The translations under genes were made by a program, and so were the position numbers. The notes below the pieces were generated by a model that worked only from the letters and a program-made list of their open reading frames with translations, searched no databases and was not told the origin of the DNA. From Anaerolineaceae bacterium (lineage in GTDB: Bacteria; Chloroflexota; Anaerolineae; Anaerolineales; Anaerolineaceae): a DNA stretch of 6,033 nucleotides. Position 1 is the first letter of the stretch. The number at the start of each line of letters is the position of its first letter. Of this stretch, positions 1 through 5,011 are shown piece after piece. The stretch is taken from the NCBI GenBank assembly GCA_021107195.1, contig JAIOTF010000342.1, positions 1 to 6,033 of the forward strand, given 5' to 3'.

Positions 1-1
1 C

Positions 2-1156
2 TTCCTGTCCCTTTTTATCACTAAAAAATTCGGGGTTGGGATGACCCAAGTTGGGGAAATCTTCGCCATTTTTGCCATCTTCGGCGTCTTCGGCAACATC
101 ATCGGCGGGGCAATGACCGACAAATTCGGACGCAAGACGATGCTCATCTTTGGGCTGGTGGTCAGCGCTTTAACCTCCCTCCTGATGGGTTTTGTCAATG
201 ATTTTAACGCATTCTACTTCCTGTCCGCTCTTGTCGGACTGTTCTCCAATGCCGGGGGACCGGCCCAGCAGGCGATGGTGGCCGACTTGCTGCCCGAAAA
301 ACAACGCGCAGAGGGGTTTGGGGTAATGCGGGTGGTTGCCAATCTGGCCGTTGTCATTGGCCCCGCCATCGGTGGGTTATTGGCCTCACGTTCTTACCTG
401 TACCTCTTCATTCTGGATGCGGTCATTTCCACCATCACCGCTGGCTTTGTGCTAATTGTTCTACCCGAGACAAAACCCGTAATCAGTGAAGAACAAGAGA
501 AGGAAAGTTTTACTAAAACACTCTCCGGATATGGCACCGTTCTCAAAGACCGTCTCTATGTGGTCTACATTCTGATCTCAATGATGCTGACAATTGCTTA
601 CATGCAGATGAATAACTCTTTGCCGGTTTTCCTGCGCGATGTGCATCAGATCGCCCCGCAGGGCTACGGCTACCTGCTCAGCATGAACGCGGCAATGGTC
701 GTGGTCTTTCAATTCTGGGTTACCCGGCGCATCAGTAAATACCCCCCCATGCTGATGATGGCACTCGGTACACTGCTGGTAGGTGTTGGCCTGGCAATTT
801 TTGGCTTCACCAGCCTGTATGCGGGGTTCATCATAGCAATGATCATCCTCACCATTGGAGAAATGATCTGGTCACCAGTTGGGCAGGCGCTGGTGGCCCG
901 CTTTGCGCCGGAAGACATGCGCGGGCGTTACATGGCGCTCTTTGGATTCGCCTGGATCATTCCATCTGCAATCGGTCCACTGGCGGCAGGCATCATCATG
1001 GATAATTACAATCCAAACTGGATATGGTATGCCTGTGGAATCATTTCGGTCGTGGCTGCCCTGGGATTCAGCGCGATGCATGTCCGTGCCGGACACCGCT
1101 TTGACACAACCCTGTCAAAAAAACCTCCAGTAGAAACCATGCAATTGGCTGAATAA
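2..1156 (+). CDS. MFS transporter, efflux-type (5' end outside window)
   Basis: An integral inner-membrane transporter of the major facilitator superfamily. The reading frame is open from base 2, upstream of the first ATG at 41. The 13 residues before that ATG (FLSLFITKKFGVG) fit the end of helix 1 and its loop, so the gene starts outside the window and about 20-35 residues are missing. Numbering from the Met at 41, residues 23-32 match MFS motif A (G-x3-D-x2-G-R-K) between helices 2 and 3. Residues 107-112 (GPAIGG) match the helix-5 motif C typical of drug:proton antiporters. The two halves still resemble each other: the stretch GPAQQAMVADLLPEKQR and what follows is echoed by SPVGQALVARFAPEDMR in the second half, as expected from the MFS internal duplication. 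The protein ends in a short hydrophilic tail and TAA. Family is certain. Export of a drug-like compound is inferred from motif C only, and the substrate is unknown. Confidence 0.9.
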   Translation, partial: FLSLFITKKFGVGMTQVGEIFAIFAIFGVFGNIIGGAMTDKFGRKTMLIFGLVVSALTSLLMGFVNDFNAFYFLSALVGLFSNAGGPAQQAMVADLLPEKQRAEGFGVMRVVANLAVVIGPAIGGLLASRSYLYLFILDAVISTITAGFVLIVLPETKPVISEEQEKESFTKTLSGYGTVLKDRLYVVYILISMMLTIAYMQMNNSLPVFLRDVHQIAPQGYGYLLSMNAAMVVVFQFWVTRRISKYPPMLMMALGTLLVGVGLAIFGFTSLYAGFIIAMIILTIGEMIWSPVGQALVARFAPEDMRGRYMALFGFAWIIPSAIGPLAAGIIMDNYNPNWIWYACGIISVVAALGFSAMHVRAGHRFDTTLSKKPPVETMQLAE

Positions 1157-1182
1157 TATTTCAGGAACCCCATAAAAAACAA

Positions 1183-1206
1183 AAAGGCCCACCGCAGTGG
1201 GCCTTT
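1183..1206. terminator. Bidirectional intrinsic terminator between convergent genes
   Basis: A perfect 10-bp stem (1183-1192 with 1197-1206) encloses the 4-nt loop CGCA. On the minus strand the stem is followed by a strong T-tract (TTTTTGTTTTTT), so it is an excellent terminator for the lipoprotein gene, whose stop codon is only 18 nt away. On the plus strand the stem ends in TTT and then C-rich sequence, so termination of the MFS transcript there is probably weaker. Confidence 0.85.
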
Positions 1207-1224
1207 CCCATTTCCAGCTTCATC

Positions 1225-2400
1225 CTACCGCTGAATATGAGGTGTCATCCAGAATACCTTATCCTCGTGCGAAGAACCGTTATTGTCCACCTCCAGGATG
1301 AACTCCACCTGCTGACCATCCAGACCAGAAAGGTCGACATCAATCCGGGTGTGCATCCCTTCGTATACTTCATGCCAGGATCCCAGCGAATAGATCGTAC
1401 CATTTGAAGCAGCATACTTCAACTTGAAGGTCACATCACAATCATCCATATCAGTCATACAACCTACCAATGCCTGGAATCGATCGCCGCTGTGCACGAT
1501 GACCGCCGGATAGCGGCCCGAGATGATACCATTGGCACCGCTGCTGGGGATCACCACCAGGGTGATCTCGTCATCCTGATAATCATCTTCAATCTTTGGA
1601 TCAAAAGTGCGATTGACAGACCCATTACTGAAATCGTCATGCGCCGAAGGGCAGGAAATAATACCAGACGCATTCGTCCAGCGCGCCGAGCAGAAGTTGG
1701 CCGCAAAGTCGAGCGGCAGCTCTGGCGGCCAGGTGGACTGCTGACTGATACTGCGAATCTTTACCCAGAAGGAAACATCCGCATTATCGCCCAACCCGAA
1801 CAAAATACCATCTGAACTGCGCAAAGACCAGAAGCCCTCGTAATCGCCCTCGGCGGCCGGCGCTGTCAGCGTCACAGAAACATCCACACTCTGTCCGGGG
1901 TAAACCGTCTGGTTCAAACTGACCACACCGGAAACACCCATCGCGTTGCCGGCGCGGAACACCAATGAATAATCCGGAGTCCAGGTACAGGAGCCGGCAT
2001 TGCGCAGCCGCCAGGTTTTGACAAAATTAGTCCCGGGCGCAAAAACCGTCCCATCCGGGACAGTGACATCCAACATGAACTGAATGCGATGGCACGGTAC
2101 GGCTGTCGCCGTGGGGTAGGGCGTAGACGTCGCAGGCGGCTGAGATGTGGCGGTTGGCAAATCTGTTGTTGAGGGCTGCGATGTTGCTGTAATCACCTGC
2201 TGGGAAGGAAGCTGGGTAGCTTTCGCCAATGCAGTTTCCATCACCGAACGGGTTAGTTCAGCCGCCACAGTTTGGGCAACTGCCGTATTCAATTGATCTA
2301 CGTCGTTGATCTGCGTCACGCCAAAAGATGGCAAACAAGCCCCCGCCACCAGAGCTGTAATCGCCAGCACAACAGGAATGATCCATTTTTTTGCAATCAT
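1225..2400 (-). CDS. Lipoprotein with NBR1-type Ig-like domain
   Basis: Predicted secreted, lipid-anchored protein of 391 residues. Residues 1-21 form a signal peptide (MIAKK, then a hydrophobic core) ending at Cys22 in the context VAGAC, a slightly loose lipobox. A short helical segment (about 32-60, including TAVAQTVAAEL) is followed by a T/S/P/Q-rich linker (about 62-102) that contains TATSQP twice. Residues about 108-216 match the NBR1-type Ig-like domain: VPDGT, F-x-KTWRLRNAGSCTW, then VYPGQSVDVSV, LTAP and GDYEGFWSLR. This domain is common in surface proteins of Anaerolineae. Residues about 228-391 form a second, probably beta-rich domain with four cysteines (236, 250, 314, 321) that I do not recognise; it could be a ligand- or carbohydrate-binding sandwich. 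The frame extends upstream to 2478, but that extension would place 26 charged, Arg-rich residues before the signal peptide and lacks the strong ribosome site, so the start at 2400 is preferred. Function is unknown; an extracellular binding or adhesion role is inference. Confidence 0.85.
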   Translation of the reverse strand: MIAKKWIIPVVLAITALVAGACLPSFGVTQINDVDQLNTAVAQTVAAELTRSVMETALAKATQLPSQQVITATSQPSTTDLPTATSQPPATSTPYPTATAVPCHRIQFMLDVTVPDGTVFAPGTNFVKTWRLRNAGSCTWTPDYSLVFRAGNAMGVSGVVSLNQTVYPGQSVDVSVTLTAPAAEGDYEGFWSLRSSDGILFGLGDNADVSFWVKIRSISQQSTWPPELPLDFAANFCSARWTNASGIISCPSAHDDFSNGSVNRTFDPKIEDDYQDDEITLVVIPSSGANGIISGRYPAVIVHSGDRFQALVGCMTDMDDCDVTFKLKYAASNGTIYSLGSWHEVYEGMHTRIDVDLSGLDGQQVEFILEVDNNGSSHEDKVFWMTPHIQR

Positions 2401-2407
2401 TTTTTCT

Positions 2408-2413
2408 CTCCTT
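2408..2413 (-). promoter_or_regulatory. Ribosome binding site fixing the lipoprotein start
   Basis: AAGGAG on the minus strand lies 7 nt before the ATG at 2400. It selects the start that exposes the signal peptide, over the upstream ATG at 2478. Confidence 0.8.
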
Positions 2414-2424
2414 ATCCATGGTTC

Positions 2425-2433
2425 TCTATAGCA
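2425..2433 (-). promoter_or_regulatory. Candidate extended -10 promoter for the lipoprotein gene
   Basis: On the minus strand TGCTATAGA fits an extended -10 element (TGn followed by a TATAAT-like hexamer). No good -35 box is evident at 17-18 nt. Transcription would begin near 2418, leaving a leader of about 18 nt with the ribosome site. It lies inside the longer alternative frame and so also argues for the start at 2400. Short A/T-rich matches of this kind arise by chance, so this is a candidate only. Confidence 0.35.
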
Positions 2434-2536
2434 AAGACGGCACCTGGCTCTGAAAAGTTCCCTGATACGGTAAATCAAAACCCTCTTTGCAACTTTTTTC
2501 CACGATGGACGTATATCCTAATGAACCCAAAAATCC

Positions 2537-2556
2537 ATGAACAGCATTCTGTTCAT
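2537..2556. promoter_or_regulatory. Perfect inverted repeat, candidate operator
   Basis: ATGAACAGcattCTGTTCAT is a perfect 8-bp inverted repeat with a 4-nt spacer. It ends 12 nt before the ribosome site of the first GIN-domain gene, and a further ATGAAC half-site lies at 2521-2526. The size and position suit a dimeric repressor site or a 5'-leader hairpin. I cannot name the regulator, and no regulator gene is present in the window. Confidence 0.45.
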
Positions 2557-2568
2557 TGCATTAATTAT

Positions 2569-2574
2569 AAGGAG
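2569..2574 (+). promoter_or_regulatory. Ribosome binding site fixing the GIN protein 1 start
   Basis: AAGGAG lies 7 nt before the ATG at 2582. The more upstream ATG at 2537 falls within the inverted repeat, has no such site, and would add 15 residues before the signal peptide. Confidence 0.8.
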
Positions 2575-2581
2575 AGTTTTG

Positions 2582-3319
2582 ATGAACACCAAACGAATTG
2601 TTTTACTTATCTCGCTGATTGCAGCCGCTTTTGCACTAAGCGCCTGTGGTATCCGGGTCACCCGAGGCTCAGGGATCATGGCAACAGAAACCCGCGATGT
2701 CAGTGATTTTGATGCCATCCAGATCGACGGTTTTGGCAATCTGGTCATCACCCAGGGCGACACCGAATCCCTGAAGATCAAAGCAGAAGACAATATTCTG
2801 CCGCACATCACCAGTGAGGTCAAAGGCAGCACGCTGTACATTGGTTATGAAGATAATCGCCGGAAAACCAATATCTTTCCCACAGAATCAGTCACATTTT
2901 ATATTTCAGTCAAAGACCTGCGCAGCATTGACCTTTTCGGTGCAGCCGATATCGAAATGGAAACGCTGAAAACCGATCAGTTATTGCTGAATGTCAGCGG
3001 TGCAGGCAACACCGAGATTGACAACCTGCAAGCAGAAAGGCTCGATGTCACCTACAGCGGCGCCGGAAAATGCCGGTTGGGCGGCGAAGTGCAAGACCAG
3101 AACATCCGGTTCAGCGGGCTGGGCGACTACAACGCAGACAATCTGCGCAGCCAAACCGCCAGTGTCACTCTCAGCGGCGCAGGCAATGTCGAAATCTGGG
3201 TCGAAGAATCTCTCAATATTGAGGTCAGCGGGGCAGGTAATGTTGAATACTGGGGAAACCCGCGGGTTACCCAAAACGTCTCCGGCATTGGCAACATCCA
3301 AAGCCTCGGCAGCAAATAA
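2582..3319 (+). CDS. GIN-domain (DUF2807) lipoprotein, paralog 1
   Basis: A 245-residue predicted lipoprotein. The signal peptide (MNTKR plus hydrophobic core) ends in the canonical lipobox LSAC with Cys22. The mature part matches the head GIN domain family (DUF2807, Pfam name 'putative auto-transporter adhesin'): RGSG at 28-31, ETRDVSDFDAIQIDGFGNL from residue 36, then QGDTESLKIKAEDNI. From residue 118 comes a ladder of seven glycine motifs, LFGAA and then SG-x-G-N/K/D at 139, 159, 178, 198, 216 and 234, as expected for the turns of a right-handed beta-helix. The codons of these motifs lie 60, 60, 57, 60, 54 and 54 nt apart. It is the first gene of a three-gene cassette and a clear paralog of the third. 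The family has no established biochemical activity. An envelope location is well supported; a role in adhesion or stress is inference. The start at 2582 is set by an AAGGAG site. Confidence 0.9.
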   Translation: MNTKRIVLLISLIAAAFALSACGIRVTRGSGIMATETRDVSDFDAIQIDGFGNLVITQGDTESLKIKAEDNILPHITSEVKGSTLYIGYEDNRRKTNIFPTESVTFYISVKDLRSIDLFGAADIEMETLKTDQLLLNVSGAGNTEIDNLQAERLDVTYSGAGKCRLGGEVQDQNIRFSGLGDYNADNLRSQTASVTLSGAGNVEIWVEESLNIEVSGAGNVEYWGNPRVTQNVSGIGNIQSLGSK

Positions 3320-3329
3320 AATAAATCCG

Positions 3330-3356
3330 TTTCCCCTGATTGCAAACCAGGGGAAA
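3330..3356 (+). terminator. Intercistronic hairpin, possible weak terminator
   Basis: TTTCCCCTG (3330-3338) pairs perfectly with CAGGGGAAA (3348-3356) around a 9-nt loop, 10 nt after the stop of GIN protein 1. Only TTT follows, so termination would be partial. It could set the ratio of the first gene to the next two, or protect the upstream mRNA end. Confidence 0.5.
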
Positions 3357-3380
3357 TTTCACCAGAATGATGTATAAACC

Positions 3381-3387
3381 AAAGGAG
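3381..3387 (+). promoter_or_regulatory. Ribosome binding site fixing the membrane protein start
   Basis: AAAGGAG lies 6 nt before the ATG at 3394. An in-frame ATG at 3340 falls inside the intercistronic hairpin and has no comparable site, so the start at 3394 is preferred. Confidence 0.75.
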
Positions 3388-3393
3388 TCACCC

Positions 3394-4065
3394 ATGTCTG
3401 AAAATGAAATCTCTCCCAATCAAGTCCCCACCGGGGAAGAAAAAGTTCCACCGGTAGACGAAGTCCCCACAGAGGAAGAAATCCCAACCCCGGTAATGGA
3501 AAGCGAGCCCATTCCAGATGCAGAGCCGGCTGTCAAACCCCGCCGTGCAGTCAAACCCAATAGGAACAACCTGGTAATCGGTGTGTTGTTGATCGCCGTC
3601 GGCCTGATGTTCATCGGCGGCCAATTGCTGGATATCCGCATCGGGCGCTTCATCTGGCCATTCTTCATCCTTGCCCCCGGGGCATTACTGCTTTCTTTTG
3701 CCTTTTCCGAGAAAGTGACCAATGGTGAACCGCTGGCCGTGTTCGGCAGCATGACCACCACCCTGGGCCTGCTCCTGCTTTACCAAAGCGTTACCGGCCA
3801 TTGGGCAAGCTGGGCCTACGCCTGGGCACTGTTGGCACCGACCTCGATCGGTGCCGGGTTATGGCTGTACGGTGCACGCAAGGATCGCCCGGATCTGATC
3901 AGCTCCGGAAAGACAGTCGTTACTGTGGGGATGATCATCTTCCTCGTAGGTGCGGTTTTCTTTGAAATGCTGCTGGACATCAGCCGTTTTGGCAGCATCC
4001 TCATCCCCGTGGTACTGATCCTGCTGGGCGGTTTCCTGCTGTTCAGGAATCTTTTTAGTAAATAG
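3394..4065 (+). CDS. Multi-pass membrane protein, LiaF/DUF5668-like
   Basis: A 223-residue integral membrane protein. Residues 1-48 form a Pro/Glu-rich acidic tail (repeated VP-x-EE and PTP units), and 49-58 are basic (KPRRAVKPNR), which by the positive-inside rule places the N-terminus in the cytoplasm. About six hydrophobic helices follow, near 60-79, 85-104, 112-132, 140-160, 174-191 and 200-218. The first pair (NLVIGVLLIAVGLMFIGGQL, then GRFIWPFFILAPGALLL) has the Gly-rich helix and WP-x-x-x-L pattern of the LiaI/LiaF-like (DUF5668) transmembrane region. The last pair (ISRFGSILIPVVLILLGGFLLF) resembles a second copy of that pattern, so the protein may be an internal duplication. In Firmicutes, LiaF is a membrane inhibitor of a cell-envelope stress system, and DUF5668-type proteins are often found beside GIN-domain proteins. 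A shared envelope role with its two neighbours is inference. Assignment to the exact family is moderately sure; membrane topology is firm. Confidence 0.8.
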   Translation: MSENEISPNQVPTGEEKVPPVDEVPTEEEIPTPVMESEPIPDAEPAVKPRRAVKPNRNNLVIGVLLIAVGLMFIGGQLLDIRIGRFIWPFFILAPGALLLSFAFSEKVTNGEPLAVFGSMTTTLGLLLLYQSVTGHWASWAYAWALLAPTSIGAGLWLYGARKDRPDLISSGKTVVTVGMIIFLVGAVFFEMLLDISRFGSILIPVVLILLGGFLLFRNLFSK

Positions 4066-4086
4066 ATAGAAGGAAGGAAGGAACAA

Positions 4087-4512
4087 ATGCAGAAAAACAC
4101 AAAAACGCTACTCATCCTTGCGCTAAGCACGTTGGTGCTTCTGGCTTGCAGCTTTGGCGGCTTTGGCGTGGTGCGCGGCTCCGGAAAGATCGTCAGCGAA
4201 ACCCGTGACGTCAGCGGTTTTGACCAGGTCGAAATTGAGGGCGGCGGCAACCTCTATCTTATCCAGGGAGATACCGAATCGCTGGAGATTGAAGCAGAAG
4301 ACAATATCATGCCCTACCTGCGCAGCCGTGTGATTGGTGACCGCCTGGTGCTGGACTTTGATGACACCTCCAAAAAAAGCTTTATTACCACGCAACCGGT
4401 CAATTACTACTTAACAATGAAAGATATCCACGGATTGGCGATCAGTGGAGGCGGAGATATTGAGACACAGAAAATTTCCACCGATAATCTGAATGTAGAT
4501 ATCAGCGGCTGA
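4087..4512 (+). CDS. N-terminal fragment of GIN lipoprotein 2
   Basis: This is the 141-residue product expected if the TGA at 4510 terminates translation: signal peptide with lipobox Cys21, the N-terminal GIN signature, and the first one and a half glycine repeats. It could be exported and lipidated but would lack most of the predicted beta-helix, so a stable fold is doubtful. Confidence 0.6.
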   Translation: MQKNTKTLLILALSTLVLLACSFGGFGVVRGSGKIVSETRDVSGFDQVEIEGGGNLYLIQGDTESLEIEAEDNIMPYLRSRVIGDRLVLDFDDTSKKSFITTQPVNYYLTMKDIHGLAISGGGDIETQKISTDNLNVDISG

Positions 4513-4518
4513 GGAAGC

Positions 4519-4827
4519 TTGAAAATAGACAGCCTCGATGCCGACATCCTGCAAGTCCAGGTCAGCGGCGGCGGCGACATTTTCATCTACAACGGTACTG
4601 TGGATGAACAAGATATCCATGTCAGCGGCGGTGGCAAATATGATGCCGAAGACCTGAAAAGCCGGACTGTCACTGCCAATATCAGCGGCGGCGGTGACCT
4701 GGTCGTGTGGGCTGAAGAGACGTTGACAGTGAATATCAGCGGCGGCGGCAGCGTGTATTATTACGACAGCCCAACTGTAGATAGCTCCATTTCCGGCGGC
4801 GGGGATATCGTCCAGCGCGATAAGTAA
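4519..4827 (+). CDS. C-terminal fragment of GIN lipoprotein 2 (possible restart)
   Basis: In-frame remainder carrying five SGGG repeats. It could only be made separately from the TTG at 4519. A GAGGA lies at 4511-4515, but the 3-nt spacing is poor, and the product would have no signal peptide. I regard it as the 3' part of the interrupted gene rather than a gene in its own right. Confidence 0.3.
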   Translation: MKIDSLDADILQVQVSGGGDIFIYNGTVDEQDIHVSGGGKYDAEDLKSRTVTANISGGGDLVVWAEETLTVNISGGGSVYYYDSPTVDSSISGGGDIVQRDK

Positions 4828-4843
4828 ATATCCATTAAAATAA

Positions 4844-4880
4844 AAAACCGATCACTTCGACAAGCTCAGTGACCGGTTTT
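4844..4880. terminator. Terminator hairpin after the GIN cassette
   Basis: A 13-bp stem (4844-4856 with 4868-4880) has one A-C mismatch and an 11-nt loop. It begins 16 nt after the TAA of GIN protein 2 and ends in TTTTCTT on the plus strand. The minus strand also ends in a T-rich run, so it may back up serA termination as well. The core CACTTCGACAAGCTCAGTG resembles a short motif that, from memory, recurs in intergenic regions of many environmental bacteria. Confidence 0.75.
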
Positions 4881-4890
4881 CTTAAAAATG

Positions 4891-4987
4891 AATTGTCATT
4901 GCGAGCCCCTGAAAGGGGCGTGGCAATCCCCAACACAGAGGAGGAGATTGCCACGTCGCAGCTACGCTGCTTCTCACAATGACAATT
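4891..4987. repeat. Cloverleaf-type interspersed repeat (GTCATTGCGAG family)
   Basis: A 97-nt element is bounded by a 15-bp inverted repeat (AATTGTCATTGCGAG at 4891-4905 against 4973-4987, one mismatch). Inside lie three further hairpins. The first is GCCCC/GGGGC at 4905-4919 with a 5-nt loop. The second is GTGGCAATC (4920-4928) with GATTGCCAC (4946-4954). The third is GCAGC/GCTGC at 4958-4970. The whole folds as a cloverleaf on either strand. The wording GTCATTGCGAG...GTGGCAATC...GATTGCCAC is, from memory, a widely recurring intergenic repeat type in several bacterial phyla. It encodes no protein and is probably a non-autonomous mobile or REP-like element; lying just after serA, it may also act on that transcript's 3' end. 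Confidence 0.75.
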
Positions 4988-5011
4988 TCTTGTAAATTTT
5001 GTCCGCGTTGT

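Larger units (their letters stand above)
4087..4827 (+). pseudogene. GIN-domain (DUF2807) lipoprotein, paralog 2, interrupted by in-frame TGA
   Basis: The full frame is 246 codons plus TAA, almost the same length as paralog 1 (245). The signal peptide ends in the lipobox LLAC with Cys21. The GIN signature follows: VRGSGKIVSETRDVSGFDQVEIEGGGNL, written here as two parts, VRGSG and ETRDVSGFD, then QGDTESLEIEAEDNI. Seven I/V-S-G-G-G repeats begin at 4441, 4501, 4561, 4621, 4681, 4735 and 4789, giving exact 60-nt and then 54-nt spacing. Codon 142 (4510-4512) in the second repeat is TGA, where the six others have GGC or GGT. The frame and homology continue without any shift, so one G-to-T change from GGA explains it. 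As it stands, translation gives a product lacking five of the seven repeats. It may be a recent nonsense allele, a sequence error, or a gene rescued by readthrough. The ribosome site is the purine-rich AGGAAGGAAGGAA at 4071-4083. It follows the membrane protein by 21 nt, which supports co-transcription. Confidence 0.75.

Noticed and set aside
2401..2478. N-terminal extension of the lipoprotein to the ATG at 2478
   Set aside because: It would put 26 Arg-rich residues before a good signal peptide, and the strong AAGGAG site and a candidate promoter lie within it, pointing to the start at 2400.
2487..2517. TTGCAA / TATATC as a -35/-10 pair for the GIN cassette
   Set aside because: The spacing is 19 nt and the -10 is a poor match; it is too weak to list as a feature.
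3816..4250. Minus-strand frame across the membrane protein and GIN protein 2
   Set aside because: It is antisense to two well-supported genes, with low-complexity composition and no ribosome site; it is a shadow frame.
4507..4534. Selenocysteine insertion at the TGA of GIN protein 2
   Set aside because: Only a 5-bp GGCTG/CAGCC pairing with a long loop is visible, with the TGA itself partly in the stem. The paralogous position is Gly or Ala, never Cys, and no selenoprotein family fits.
4441..4806. Regular 60-nt repeats as a CRISPR array or tandem DNA repeat
   Set aside because: The repeats are in frame within a coding region, the conserved part is only about 15 nt of Ser/Gly codons, and the period drops to 54 nt. 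They reflect protein structure.
4087..4827. Alternative genetic code with TGA as glycine
   Set aside because: Only one in-frame TGA occurs in about 1,900 codons, although the window is rich in glycine. The GC content and gene families also do not fit the known UGA-glycine lineages. One base change is the simpler explanation.
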